Positions 37,501 through 49,240 of a stretch of 64,000 nt of DNA are shown in pieces. The DNA is taken from the NCBI RefSeq assembly GCF_002775205.1, contig NC_036457.1:5410024-5474023 (forward strand), read 5' to 3'. Position 1 is the stretch's first letter. Each line of letters starts with the position of its first letter. A program made the position numbers and the translations under genes. A model generated the notes under the pieces. That model searched no databases and was not told the origin of the DNA. It saw only the letters and a program-made list of their open reading frames with translations. This stretch comes from Xiphophorus maculatus (lineage: Eukaryota; Chordata; Actinopteri; Cyprinodontiformes; Poeciliidae).

Positions 37501-40500
37501 ATGTTTTAGTTTGAAAAGTTGAAAATTTGCTACAAAAACTCAATTTCGAGATTAATCTCAAATTTTCTAGAAACGTAAAAGATTTCTGTGTTTGAAAAGT
37601 GAAAAAAATTCTAGGAAAAATTAGGAAACTTGGAGATTAATTTTAGAAATTTTTAAGAAAAAAAAAAGGAATTTTCTAAATTTGTTCGACTTTTGAAACT
37701 CAGAAATTTCCATGTTTTTTTTCTCCAACATTTCTGAGATTAATATAAAAATTTCTTAGGGTTTCTTGCTGATATTTGACTTTTAAAGCTCAGAAATTTC
37801 CTCTTTTTTTTGTAGTAAATTTCTGAGATTTATGGCGGATATATACTTCTCTTTTTCGTGAGTAGAACGGCGTACTACGCTATCTTCAATGTGTAGTACA
37901 GCTATGCTATGTACAGAAAAGAAGTAAATTTAATTTTCTACCTACAATGGTCGTACAACGCCGTCGTGTACGGATGAGTTTTGTTGTTTTCTAAATACAT
38001 TTCTTTAACCCCTTTGACTTTTACCTGCGCAGCTCCTCCCCCTGGCCGGCCTGGGCGTCGTCTTCCATGCGGACGTGGTACGTGTTGAGTTTGTGGCGGG
38101 GGACGTGGGTGAGGAGCTCCGAGAGGTCCAGCCTCCTCAGGAACTGCACCGGGTGAGGGTGGGTCCCGTCCCCGCCGCCGCCGGTCAGCCGCGGGTGGAG
38201 CGGGAGGGCGAAGGACAGCTGCAGCGGGAAGACGGACCCGGGGTCCAGGTGAGGACCGCCAGCCGAACCGACGGGACGACTCAGAGCGCCGCCAGCCAGC
38301 AGGTGTTTCCTCTGGGGGTCCATGTGGACGGCCGACTTGAAGAACTCGCCCAGCTGGCGGGAACCTCGTAGCCCGGCACCTCCGGACCCGAGAACAGGCG
38401 TTGGGGAGAAGTTAAACCCGCTGGGAGGGGACAGTCCTGGGGAGTCGCATGGGGATTTCTGAGGGGGACCCAGCGGAGACAGTCCTCCCGCCGCATGTGC
38501 CCCTCTTTCTATGGAGTTCTGGCGGTCCACTGATTGTCTACGAGGTAACTCCTGGCTGGAGGCCCTTTGGGATAACTTCCCACCTGCTGCCCCTGCTGCT
38601 GGCTTGCTCTTCTTAGGCTCTTCAAATGGACCGTCTCCAGGCCCCACGGCGCCCCCGCTCGCCCCAGTCCTGCCGGCGCTCCGTTCCGACGGCTTCTTCT
38701 TGCGCTCGTCCTGCATGCGTTTCACCTGGTACCAGTCGGTGTCCTTCTTCAGGTGGCCCTGTCCGCAGCGGCAGGAGCAAAACCTGAAGGCCAGGTCGTA
38801 GCCCTTCTTGGTCCACATGTTCTGCCGGCACTGCTTCTCGTTCCAGGAGCGGGCGCGGCCGATGCAGTTGAACTGGACCAGGATGGAGCTCTCCCACTCG
38901 TAGAAGCACTGCAGGTGCATCCAGTTGCCGTACGGGCAGAGCTCGTTGTTGCAGAGGACCCGCTGGTGGTCGTCCTTCTCCAGGTCGATGGAGCGGCCCA
39001 GACTGCAGCCCAGAGGGGAGGCGCACTGGACCTCTGAGTGGACAGAAAGAAGAGCAACCAGCTGGTAAAACATCCTGAGCCCACATGACTCTAGAGCTGA
39101 AATTTTCAGAAAAAAAAGTCCAATTTTGATTAGGGCTCAAACGATTAGTCGAGATAAATCAATTATTGAAATAATCGACAACTAATTTAGTCGCCGATTA
39201 ATTGTTAAGACTCAAGAAGGGCAACAAGTTGGTAAAATACTTAAATCCCACATGCTGAGCCTACACAACTGGGAACTTTTCAGAAGAAACATCCAACTGT
39301 TAGTAGGACTGAAACGATTAATCAAGATAAATCGATTACTGAAATAATCGACAAATAATTTAGTCATAGATTAATCGTTAAGACTCAAGAAAGGCAACCA
39401 GTTGGAAAACGATTTAAAGCCCACATCTTGAGCTTAAATCTGAAATTTTCAGAAAAAACATAATTTTGATAAGGGCTGAAACGATTAATCAAGATTAATT
39501 GACTATTCTTCTGATGAACATTGTTGTTATTGTTCCAATAATGGATCATATTGGGTGCCATTTTAGCCTGAATCTTTGAAGCAGATTTTTCACCATAAGC
39601 TGAATTAAAATAAAACAGAAAATGGTGAAAATGTCACTAATAGCATCTATTTCTAGAATTGAATTAGGCCATTCAGGACTGTCAGCAGCTTTTTTAAAAA
39701 CAAGGCCAACAAACATTGGCAGACGGCTTCATCGAGTTGATAACATGAGAGGGGTGTGTGTGCGTGTGTGTGTGTGAGTGTGTGTGTTTCCTCCTTCCTT
39801 TTCCGGTGCGCTGTCAGCTCTCTGTCTGTGTTACACACCAGTGTTGTTCTTTTTTCTTAAGGAAGAAATCTTTAATTTGATCTCATTCAAAACTCAGACA
39901 TCGTTTTGGGAGTTTCAGATGAATAATAAATGTTTTATAGTTATATTTATCTATGTATTAATCATTTATGAGGATTAGTATCTTGCCCAAGTGCATTCAT
40001 GCATGACTGTGGAAAGGTTTTAAATCAAGAGACATTTTCTATGGTTTTTGTGAATGTTTTTCTGTTTGTCGCAGTTGTTTTTTAATACTTGAAAATAACA
40101 AGAAAATGAGCAAACACATTCAGATTGTGTTGCTCAATCTAAATGTTTAATTATAATGTTTAAAAATAAAAAAGCAAACTTGAATACAGGAGCAACTAAC
40201 TCTTTTTCGTAAAGTATCTATAAGTCAGGGGTGTCCAAACTTTTTGTCATATGGGAAAAGAAAACTTTAAAGGTTAAAAAAGCAAATAAAGTAGTCCAAT
40301 TTCTTTTTTTTCTTTGTTGCTAAGGAATATTGTTTATCGCAGATAAAAAAATTTGAAAGGATTTCGCACGTTTGCAGAATTACTTTAAAAGAAAGGCTTC
40401 TAGTTTACAAATTGTTTCATGCTGAGTTGAACAAATTTATTCTCAATTATAAGAACAGGATTTGAGTCACTTTCTTTCAGAGGCACTTGCTACATTTAGC

Positions 40501-43187
40501 CAAATTAAAAAAGTTAAATAAAAGCTGATTTTGGTGAAGCAAAGTTGGCTTTTCAGTAAAGGTCTCCAGATAGAAACTTTGTTATAAAAAGACACGTACA
40601 CTCTGTTATAATCAACATTTTCCGTGGTAAAAAAAAGTGTTTAAAAATAAAAAGTAATCTGGATTAGCTATGTTGTTTCACTCTTGAGCTGCAGTTTGGG
40701 GCCACAAAAATCAGTCACTTGGCCACAAACGGCCCTCGGACCGCACTTTGGTCACCCCTGACTTAAATATTTATACACAATGGAAGTGGTTGATGAATTT
40801 AAACAGTCTTAATGTAGATTACATTTTTTTAAAGTTCTGTATTTAATCAGAAAATTAAATATAAGTGAAAGTATTTTAGACTGCATAAAAGTATCTCATT
40901 TAAAGTATTTAAACTTTTAACATGTTCACGTGATATGGACACAAATAGACTGAATCATCAGTGTGGCACATGAGATCATCAGCATGGAGCAAAGGATGCT
41001 GGGATATTTATACAAAAAGTAAACAGAACAAAAAGTCCAACAAATTGTCGCCATATTTGAGGAGTTAGTTAAGCTTCCCTCTGGAAGTGAAGCAAATTTA
41101 TAAGAACTAATTTATCCCAAATTCAGTAGCATTACTCAGAGTTGTTGTCAGGTTGAGTCTGTTGTTGGTTTGTAGGTTTGTGATTTTGTTGTGATCCTTT
41201 TTATTATGTATTGCGAGTGTTTTTAACCACCATGTGAAGCCAAACACCAATTTCCGCATCTGTGGGTCATAAATGTTATTATCATGAACACGTTTTTCCT
41301 CCTATTTTGCCATGTTACAAACACGAACTTTAGTACGTTTAATTGAGCGTTCAGGCAACAAACCAACTTCTTTAAAAAATCTGAAACATGTGACATGAAA
41401 CCCAACGAAACCAACTGATTTCACGTCGCTCAATAAGTAAACAGAGTTTAACGGTGGATAAGTTATGAATCCAGATGTTCTGTGAAGATTGGAGAATATT
41501 AGTGAACAAATAGGATTTAGCTGTGGAGAAGTTTAAAGCTGAATTTGGCAATAATGTAATATAATCTCACTGAACGCTCATCAGTCCATCTGAAAATGCA
41601 AACATACCAAGACTTGATTGTCCACTGACTGTATTTTAGATAGAATAATACTAAACTATTAATAAACCCGTTCAGACTTTAATAATGACAGCTTCATTCA
41701 TTTTCAGGGTTTTTTTTGTGTGAGAAATATACGTTTACTAGAAACATAGTGTCATTTTATAGCAAATCAAGTAACTATGTTACCTTCTGTAAGTCAAATA
41801 TGACGGAAAATAAATTTTACTTTGTAATTTAGCACCTTGAAATTGGGCCTCTGTCTCTTTAAAAACTCCTGCTCTTTCTGAAACTCCGCCTCCTGGAAGT
41901 TATCACAACATGGCTCCTCTATTAACCCTTTAAGAACGTTTTATAACGAACTTAGCAGTTCCACCAGGTGTTTGCTCATTGCTGCTGGCTAGTCTGAAGG
42001 AGCTGGTTTGTTATGAGAAAGCTCAGAGGAGGAGCTGTGTCCTCGAAGGCGGAGCTAGGTCCAACCAGGCGTTTTTCACAGCTGAATGGTCGTCATGGAG
42101 ATTAAAGGACTACTCAAACATGCATGAAAGACTCAAGGCAACACTTTAGTTATGTTTCTGATGAGGGAATAACTTTATAACATAATGTAAAGCAACAAAA
42201 AACATGTCTCCATATTGTTTTAGTTCAGTCACATAAAATCTCAATGAAAGAACGACATGTTGAAGTTTGTGGTTGCGACGTGACAAAATGAGGAAAAAGT
42301 CTCAGAAATATCAACAACAAGTTGTGTTGCTGCATCTGTTTATCGTTTGGCCCCTTGGCTGAAAATCTGACGGCACAAATGACGCAAAGTTGCATTTTAT
42401 CCCTTTTAATTCCGCTGTTTATGCGCTGATTTGCGGTTTTGCTTTGACGGACTCCGTCCTGCTGCAGCCCTCTGACGGACAGCTCGTCCTCAGCCATAAT
42501 TGTGCGGCTTGCAGCGGGATGACTCCTCCAGCTGCTGTCAGTGGAGTTTGGGTGCGCACGCAAGCGGTGAGGTGTCAGCGTTACTGTCGAGGAAGAAGGC
42601 CACAAGCTTAACCTGAGTGCGGACAAGGTGTGAGCCAGGAACCACAGCTGAGGCCCGCAGGAGAGCATTTTAAAGTTTTACATGGATTATGAGTCCGACT
42701 GGCCGCTTTCCTGTCCAATATGCGCACTTGAATGTGATTTAAGCTTGTTTTGTTGGAGTCAAACAAGCCGCGATGGCCTTAAAATCAGTGTCACCAGCTG
42801 AGTTTGAGGAACAACGACTAGCTGATTTATAAAATCAAACAGTTCATGCAAGGCCTCGAGCAGTAGCGCCTCTGTTTGCCTATAATCAATCAATTTAGTT
42901 CATGCATTTCTGATCGGATGGGTGAAAACGTCGGCAGGGTCGCAGCGCATGAGTGCTTAAAGGGTGCAGATAAGCCAGAGTTTCTCCTGGAAGGAAAGCA
43001 ACATCTCCAAACTTCTCCAACATCTCTTACCGCTGGAGCGCTCCGTCCGGGGCGCAGCGGTAGCTGCAGCAGCCACCGCCGCGGCCGCGCCTCCCGCTGC
43101 TGCCGTGCAGCCTCCATTTTCTTGCTCGTCCCCGCTGCTGTTCGTGCGTTTGCTCTTCTTCCCCTTGCTGCTCTTCTGGTTGGGCAT
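31515..43187 (-). CDS. heca: Headcase homologue (HECA)
   Basis: Five coding exons (43187-43031, 39033-38025, 36437-36271, 33097-32943, 31679-31515) give 550 residues; human HECA has 543. The N-terminus MPNQKSSKGKKSKRTNSSGD leads into an Ala-rich stretch. Residues about 55-170 form the conserved Cys/His-rich headcase domain (LQCFYEWESSILVQFNCIGR, FCSCRCGQGHLKK). Residues about 170-340 are a Ser/Pro/Gly-rich linker. The C-terminal part has VVNCALCHRSLPVFEQF and zinc-type CxxC pairs, ending CPHCGNLDYHFVKP. Headcase proteins are basic, mostly cytoplasmic factors. In Drosophila headcase delays adult differentiation and works with Unkempt downstream of mTOR; in vertebrates HECA is linked to growth restraint. 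All four introns have GT-AG ends, and their TE content explains the 12-kb span. Confidence 0.98.
33337..33909. mobile_element. hAT-like MITE, copy 2 (HECA intron)
   Basis: It starts CAGAGTTGAGCGGTAACTAG and ends CCACCTCTACCCAACTCT, reverse-oriented relative to 29706-30273 and clearly the same family (TACTTGAGTA-type core, TTTCTGGATTTTCTACCC). Non-autonomous, with no reading frame. Confidence 0.6.
34752..35509. mobile_element. Non-autonomous hAT element with 8-bp target duplication (HECA intron)
   Basis: The ends CAGCCCTTTTCAAACT and AGTTTGAGAAACACTG are inverted repeats of the CAGTGTTTCTCAAACT type. Exact 8-bp direct repeats GCTTAGAC flank it (34744-34751 and 35510-35517). It is 758 bp long with no transposase. 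A close CTCF-like motif, CCGCCCCCTGGTGGTC, lies at 34779-34794. Confidence 0.85.
37480..37850. repeat. AT-rich AAATTTCT/GTTTGAAAAGT repeat, copy 2
   Basis: Diverged tandem units (GAGATTAATCTCAAATTTTC, TTTGAAAAGTTGAAAATTTG) lie in the HECA intron next to the large exon. It ends near TTTTCTACCTACAATGG, matched at the end of copy 3 (TTTTCTATCTACAATGTCG). This shared boundary argues for one dispersed element. Confidence 0.6.
39041..39510. repeat. Three-unit tandem repeat next to HECA exon 2
   Basis: Units of about 167-173 bp start near 39054, 39221 and 39394, marked by GCAACCAGCTGG-like, CCCACAT and TTTTCAGAAAAAACA blocks, then AGGGCTGAAACGATTAATC and ATAATCGACAACTAATTTAG. The AGGGCTGAAACGATTA wording is that of a hAT-type terminus. 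The first unit begins at the polypyrimidine tract of the HECA exon 2 acceptor (minus strand). Confidence 0.6.
39750..39787. repeat. Imperfect (GT)n tract
   Basis: GTGTGTGTGCGTGTGTGTGTGTGAGTGTGTGT-like run in HECA intron 1. Confidence 0.75.
40226..40760. mobile_element. hAT-like MITE (CAGGGGTG ends) in HECA intron 1
   Basis: It starts CAGGGGTGTCCAAACTTTTT and ends TTTGGTCACCCCTG. The inverted terminal repeat extends into AGT/ACT outside. The ends are typical of the hAT/Charlie group. There is no clear 8-bp duplication and no open frame. A related end fragment (GTGTCCAAACTTTTTGCACC) lies at about 43590-43665, just upstream of HECA. Confidence 0.65.
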
Positions 43188-43560
43188 TTTACGCGATTCG
43201 CAACGACGGCGGCTGGGATTTCGACCTCTATCAGCGCCTCCCGTCCGCGCCGTCTGGCATTTCTGTGGACTCCATTTGCGGACTTCGACGGAGCGTTTGC
43301 GCTTTCTGTTTTGCGCCTCGCTTGGCGGCGGAGGTTTCCTCCAGTCGCGGGTTTTGCTGCTTGCAGCAGGTAGAAGAAATAAGCTGCTATAACCTTTAAG
43401 AGTGAAGGCGTGTCCGTGTCTTGTTTTGATTCCTGCTCTGCTGTTTTCTTCCACCCCCTGACGTCCGCTGGTCCCGCCCCGCCCCCCGCCGCTGGCCGTC
43501 AACGACGTGCCGCGTTCAAGTCCGCTCGGAAAGCACGGAACTACAAAAGGAGACAGCAAT
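43188..43560 (-). promoter_or_regulatory. HECA 5' UTR and CpG-rich promoter
   Basis: The 300-400 bp upstream of the HECA start codon (ATG at 43187) are GC-rich with many CpGs and CCGCCCC/CCCCGCC boxes (SP/KLF type, 43470-43500). This is unlike the AT-rich surroundings, as expected of a CpG-island promoter. No TATA box was seen. Confidence 0.55.
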
Positions 43561-43874
43561 TTGGAAAAGAATAACAGAGTATAGATGGATGAAGCAGTTG
43601 TGTCCAAACTTTTTGCACCGAGGGTCAAAATTGATGTTTTCTACGGAAGAGGATTAGGGCCACTGAAAAAAAAAAGAATTCTGAGAATATATACATATAC
43701 TGTATTTATGCATAAATCATGCATTTATTTTCTTATTTTTTATATTCCATTTACAGTTTAAAATCATACAGGGTAGAAGAAAAAATGTTTTGTATGTTTT
43801 TGCAACAGATTAATGTATAAACCTTCCAAGTTGCACCAAGAACAAAACAATCTTTTACTTTAATGACTCTAATG

Positions 43875-45298
43875 CACATGTGTCAAACTCAAGGCCCGCG
43901 GGCCACATGTGGCCCGCTACGTCATTTTATGTGGCCCTCTCCCCCCCACCACCGTTTTACAGCCCCATTGATTGACTTAAAATAGGTTTTGAGAACGAAT
44001 TGACTACAAACTACATCTCCCATAATGCCTTCCGATTCTTACCAGCCAACATTACGGCTTCTCGCCACTAGAGTGCAGCAGAGTCACCTCAAGCTGATTA
44101 TTAATTTTCCCAGCGAATAAAACTGAAGCATCGACAAGCTAACAAGCTAAAGAGCGAAGTTCCGTGACGTTTCAATCGAGGACTTTTACCGTCTCCTGCC
44201 CCCTGATTTGATGCCACAGCTTCGACTCCATGCAGCTCGTGTTTTGTCCACGTCTGGAAGCACCTATCTGTGCGAACAGATGTTTTCAATAATGACTTTA
44301 TACAAGACCAAGACCAGATCGCGCATTACTGACGAAAACCTACACGCCGTTTTGCGGATTTCCACAGAATAGAACTAAAACCGGACATCGACGAACTGAC
44401 CAGGGGACAACGGTGCCAGACATCCGGCCAGAAAACATTGGTAAGCACGAACAAACTAAATTTAAATAGAATGAATGTAAAACCAAAACTCAGTATACTG
44501 GAATATGCATATAGTTTATTGATTTTGCTTGTGTTGTGTTCATTTACAGAACACAACACAATGAGGATGTGTGTGAGTTGGTAACAGGGTGAAGAGGATC
44601 AGCTTTGTGTTCAAGGACAGGCAGCATCACCTCATTGTTTTGTTCTTATGTGAAATACATGTTGGTTGTGTAATAAATAACGAAAAAGTTTTGTGAATGA
44701 AGTTGAGAGTTAATATCAAAACTTGTTTTTATTCTTTGTCTGCTTATCTTTAAAGCAGAGAAAGAATAATTTTTCCAGCGAATAAAACTGAAACATCGAC
44801 AAGCTAACGAGCTAAAGAGCGAAGTTTAGCTGAGCATATTTTTAAACTGCTCAGTTTAAAAATATTGTAATTTTTAAACTGAGCAGTAATTTTACATCCA
44901 TGCAAACTCAAATGTAATATTTAAAACTTGAATACATAAAATCAGTTATTTAACAATGTGAGGTGTTGTTTAATTTATTTTTAACATTGTATTTTAATAC
45001 ATTTATGCTAGGGTTGCCCAAGTCTAGTTTTCCAGACCTATCACTCTGCAACTTTAGATGCGTTCTTTCTCTAACACACCTGGATCATTGACTCATTCAT
45101 AGGCCTCTAAAGAACCAAGTTGCTGCTAATGAGGGAAGTCAACTTTTTGTCTGGGGTATGTTTTAGCAGGGACGCATCTAAAAGTTGCAGTCTGGAGGAC
45201 TGCACTTGGGCATTCCTGATTGATACCGTCAATGTGGCCCTTTGAGGGTGGCCAATATGCTGAAGTGGCCCTTGGTGAAATTGAGTTTGACACCCCTG
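43875..45298 (+). mobile_element. hAT element with broken transposase and 8-bp target duplication
   Basis: The ends CACATGTGTCAAACTCAA and TTGAGTTTGACACCCCTG are inverted repeats with three mismatches in 18. Exact direct repeats CTCTAATG flank it (43867-43874 and 45299-45306). Inside, at about 44172-44372 on the plus strand, a frame ending in TAG encodes the hAT C-terminal dimerisation region ([33 protein letters not shown]). The rest of the transposase is missing and the whole is only 1424 bp, so it cannot move by itself. The host gap is between HECA and ABRACL. Confidence 0.88.
44130..44372 (+). pseudogene. hAT transposase C-terminal remnant (ZBED/GTF2IRD2-like group)
   Basis: A decayed coding piece inside the hAT element. 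The readable part runs from about [20 protein letters not shown] to a stop at 44370-44372 and contains the [10 protein letters not shown] motif that precedes the dimerisation helix. No start, zinc finger or catalytic Asp/Glu region is present. Host-domesticated proteins share this motif, but the terminal repeats and truncation show that this copy is a transposon relic. Confidence 0.75.
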
Positions 45299-45306
45299 CT
45301 CTAATG

Positions 45307-47077
45307 CAACATGGTGCAAGTATTTCTAATCCCTTAAATGACCAAAATCTCCTCTGATCCATACCAGAGGATTTAAGAGGCCAGAAGCAATTTATGAAAA
45401 CAAAATCCACTATTTTTTTTACCAGTAGTATTTATTTTCATGTGAAAGCAACACTTTTAACACATGAAGCCATTTCTAAATTAATTCAGATTCAAGAAAA
45501 AGAATCACAACTCAAGTCTTCAAGTGTAAAGACTTTTATTTTGTTCCACAGCAGAACCAACTTCAGTTCTGTTGGTAGTAATGATGGAGCCAAACATACA
45601 GTAACGTCGCATTCAAGCGGACACAAGCAGCAGCATCATTCCCACAACTTTTAAGACGTTTCGGTTTCGTTCACTTTGATAATGTCTCCGCTTTTCTGGA
45701 TTTGTTTTTTTTTTAGCTGTTTTTGTCAACTAGTAAACATCAAACTGAACCAAAACCAGAACGCAAAAAAGTGGTGAAGTCGATAGAACAGCAGAGAAAC
45801 AGGTCGTGTAAAACTTGCAGATCAGGGAGCTTTCATAATCCTTCTCCATTACCTTTACAAACTTTTGTGCAACTGTTTTAGACAAATAAAAAAATAAGGA
45901 ATAAGATGAAATCAAATTTTATTTAAGGATTTATTTCCAAAAAATTTCTTGAGCAAGGATTTCAGAAAGTAGTCACACCTGATCCAAATGTTTCATTGGA
46001 CCAACAGCACAAGATTAATATCATAAATCTCAATTTATAACACTAAATAAAGCCATGGGACAGTTATCAAGCACATTTTTGGTCCTGAGAATCATTATAA
46101 GTACATTTTCCACCACTTAAGGCTGCACAAGAAATACATTCTCCATTTGTTCATTACAAGTTCCTGCAAAAAAAAGGCTGTTTTTCTAAAAAGTTGTTTT
46201 TCTTTTGGGAGAAAATTCATTCGTGACATTTTAAAAAAACTTTTTTTGTTGTAATGAGTCAGAAGAGCAGTACTGAAATGCACTTTTAACTTTCCTTGTG
46301 GTCAAAGTTTGTATAAAAAGTCGCTGTGCTTTGAACGCCGTGTTTGAAAGTCCACAGGAGGTAGTAGAAGCGGCGCATGTAAACAGTAAGCAGAACCGCC
46401 GTTTGGTTGAAGCAACGCTGGGATTTATACAACAGATGATGCACAGGATTTTTCAGATCTGATGGGAAAACAGCTGCCTTTAGAGAACAAGAAGTCAGAA
46501 CTATAAACAAACAGGTTTTCTAAGCATGGAAATGCTCAAGAAAGGCATCTGGTTGGGATTTACAAACTTTATCCAAAAAAAGGCAACGAAAGATGACATA
46601 ACCTAAAAAATAAAGATATATTACATTCTTGGTTTGTGCATTTTTAATGTTAAATCTGTAGTATGTATTCCTGAATTATAGTAAAAGATGTTTCTGTACT
46701 TAGCAGGATCAGACCGTAACAAGACAGTGTGGAAGTCTGAAGCAGAAAGTTAATTTTCCAAATTGAAACATGCATCTTTTAAGATTTTGGAAACTTTATA
46801 GCTGAAGGGATAAAATGTGCAACAAACAAAATATAGAAATATTTGTCCGAAGAACCGAAAACACTCCAGAGCTGCTTTAGAGCTTAAACAATTTGGCACA
46901 CTGAAGTGAAATAATATAGAAATGCCAGCAAAATGTGATTGAATTTTAGTTTAACGGACCTGCAAACGAAAAAGAAAGAGAAAAACTTGGACAGATGTGC
47001 CGCAGGGACGCAGCGCTCTCAGAGGTTTCAATCAGACCCTCGGCTCATTAAAGGGTCGTTAAATTCAAAATTTGGCT
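45307..47077. other. HECA-ABRACL spacer, including ABRACL 3' UTR
   Basis: AT-rich sequence with no recognised gene. Several minus-strand AATAAA hexamers (for example near 45937) could end the ABRACL transcript. Short open frames in this interval show no domain. Confidence 0.5.
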
Positions 47078-48660
47078 TCATTCCTCCAGCAGGACGACGT
47101 CCACGTTGTCATGGACGCCCTGCAGGAGCAGCTCGCCCTGGAAGTCGATGATCTTCTGCTTCTTGGCCGCCTTCAGCGTCCCCACCAACGCCTCGAAGAT
47201 GTTGGCGCAGCGGTCGTCGCTAAATAAGACGCCGAACTTCACACTGGTCTGACCTTTGTCATCTGGAAGAAAGTTGGTACAAAAGATTTTACAGGTAAAC
47301 ATGATGGAATATTGAAAAATACAGTGAATAACAAAAGTGTTTTAAGCTTTTTTCATCCTGTCTCTTGTTATAAACACAAACGTATATGTATTTCAATGGG
47401 ATTTTATGTAATAGATCATCACAAAATGGAAAGCAGCAATCAGAGAATTGGAACTTTTTGGCTTACAGTCAAAACTTCCTGTTTAGTGGAAAACCAAGAC
47501 TACGTATTGTCCTGAACACACCATAAACATGGCAAGACGTGGCAGTGGCAGCGGCATGTTGTGGGAAGTTGAATGAAACTGAATAAAGAATAAAGGGTAA
47601 AAATGTGTTGGAGGTAAAAGACTTTAGAATGAGGCAGAAAAAAAGCCTAATATAAAACCAGACATGCAAAACAATGGCCTGTATTAAAGCATATTCATGT
47701 CCTAAAATGGCCTAATCAAAGTCAAGACTTGAATTAAATTAGAAATCTTTGTCATGACATGAGAATTGGTGTTTACAGAAACTATTTTGCTAAAAGTAAT
47801 AGTAGGAGTTATGGCATTGTTTATCTTTTATTGTGATAAATTTTTTATAAGGATTTTGATTTATTGTCATCACTATAAATTCCAATTAATGATGTTTAAA
47901 ACCCCACAACACTGTCTGTAGTGCTTTATTATTTTGTTAACTATTTTTCTCCATTGTTTGTTCAATGAAACTATGAATAAATATCAATGGCGTTTGCAGT
48001 CACAGCAATACAGTTACGTAAAAACAAAGTAATTATGATTATGACTTTTGTTTTTAACAAAATACTGTGATAAAACTTCAAATCCATATCGTTCACCACT
48101 GCAGGGTAAAATTAGGTGCTGGAGTTCTGCCTTGGTTGCTAGGTAACAGGCTGGAATTAGCCGGGGTTGCTAGGTAACGCGCAGTGATCTCCCAATGTGA
48201 CTTTTGAAACGGCTCATTTAAAGTACTAACTTATGACCAAAGAACAGTTAAGTGTTGATTTTTTTTAACTCTAAAAATGGGGGATGAATACAAATGCTTG
48301 ATACACTTCTTCCGCTTTATAAATTCAGGTTTTTGTGTTAATCTCTCACACAAAACCGTAATGAAATACAATGACATTTGTGATTTTAATATGACAAAAT
48401 GCATAAACGCCACATGCTTTACAGCTTAAGGCAAATAACTGACTAACTGGGTCAGTAAGTCGATCAAACAATCTTATCTCATTATGTTTGCTAAGTCTAG
48501 GAGTTGAGTGTTATATTATTTAACTTATTGTTTGATATAGCAAACAACTTCCAGACGCAAGACATCAACGTCCTGGCAGGAATCCCAGTCTGGACTCACT
48601 TTTGCAGCCAAGTCGCTGAATTTCCTCCACAAGCAAACTTATTTCATGAGACACATTCAT
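47078..48660 (-). CDS. abracl: ABRACL (costars family protein)
   Basis: Two coding exons, 48660-48600 and 47262-47078 (TGA), join as AAA-A/AT to give 81 residues, the exact length of human ABRACL. The sequence starts MNVSHEISLLVEEIQRLGCK and includes SVKFGVLFSDDRCANIFEAL and GTLKAAKKQKI, the signature of the costars domain shared with the C-terminus of ABRA/STARS. The family is linked to actin dynamics and cell motility. The start ATG follows an acceptor (TTTTTTCCCCCTTCAG) by five bases, so an untranslated first exon lies upstream. It stands between HECA and REPS1, as in other vertebrates. Confidence 0.97.
48135..48178. repeat. Paired X-box-like motifs (locus 3 of 4), ABRACL intron
   Basis: GTTGCTAGGTAAC at 48135-48147 and at 48166-48178, the reverse complement of GTTACCTAGCAAC. 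The flank AAACGGCTCATTT is matched in reverse near locus 4 (ATGAGCCGTTTC, 61139-61150), which shows that the pairs sit in a common repeat. Confidence 0.6.
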
Positions 48661-49146
48661 TGTTGCTGAAGGGGGAAAAAACACACAAAAAGAAAATAGA
48701 TTAGTGAAAAAAACATGAATAAATTTGATTAGATGTTTATAGGTGTGGATATGAGACATGAAACGCCCAGATCAGCGCTACTGCAGACTGCAGAGCTGAG
48801 ATCAACGTTAACGAGCACCTGAACTAACCAGGGCGGACTGTCACTAATGCGGAAATACAGGATTAGCACCCACAGCTAGCCAACACAAGAAACAAATTCA
48901 TATTTTTGCTCTTTAATTATCAAAGGTAAATATTAATTTTAAGGCGCGGTTTCATTTCCCAACCTGGTCCATTTTATTCCGTGACTTCCGGGTGCAAAAC
49001 ACGGATTTCTCCGCTCAGTACCTCAGACAAATGATCTGCCGGTGCGGATAAAGGAGTTTTCTTTTCCCTTTTCTGTCGGCTGAACTGATTTTAAAATGTT
49101 TACACATAACAACCCCTAAACATGACAGTAGTAAAAGGAGCTTTAC

Positions 49147-49240
49147 CTTTTTAGGTGTTGTGCGTTTTCCGGTAAGGAGATAATGTAGGACTTTCTGAAG
49201 AGTCGGGACCCGGTAAGAATGACGTTGCGTTCAGCGGGTG
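49147..49240 (-). promoter_or_regulatory. Inferred ABRACL untranslated first exon and promoter
   Basis: On the minus strand CACCTAAAAAG is followed by the donor GTAAAG at 49146-49141, a good 5' splice site for the untranslated exon required by the acceptor at the ABRACL start codon. CTTCCGG (ETS-type) occurs nearby on the plus strand (about 48986). The transcription start is not determined. Confidence 0.4.

Noticed and set aside
38075-39140. Several long frames on both strands across 38.0-39.1 kb
   Set aside because: They are out-of-frame or antisense shadows of the GC-rich HECA exon 2; only one frame gives the headcase protein.
42957-43628. 223-codon minus-strand frame starting at 43628
   Set aside because: It runs through the HECA 5' UTR and past the exon 1 donor. 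The conserved protein starts at 43187 (MPNQ...), as in other vertebrates.
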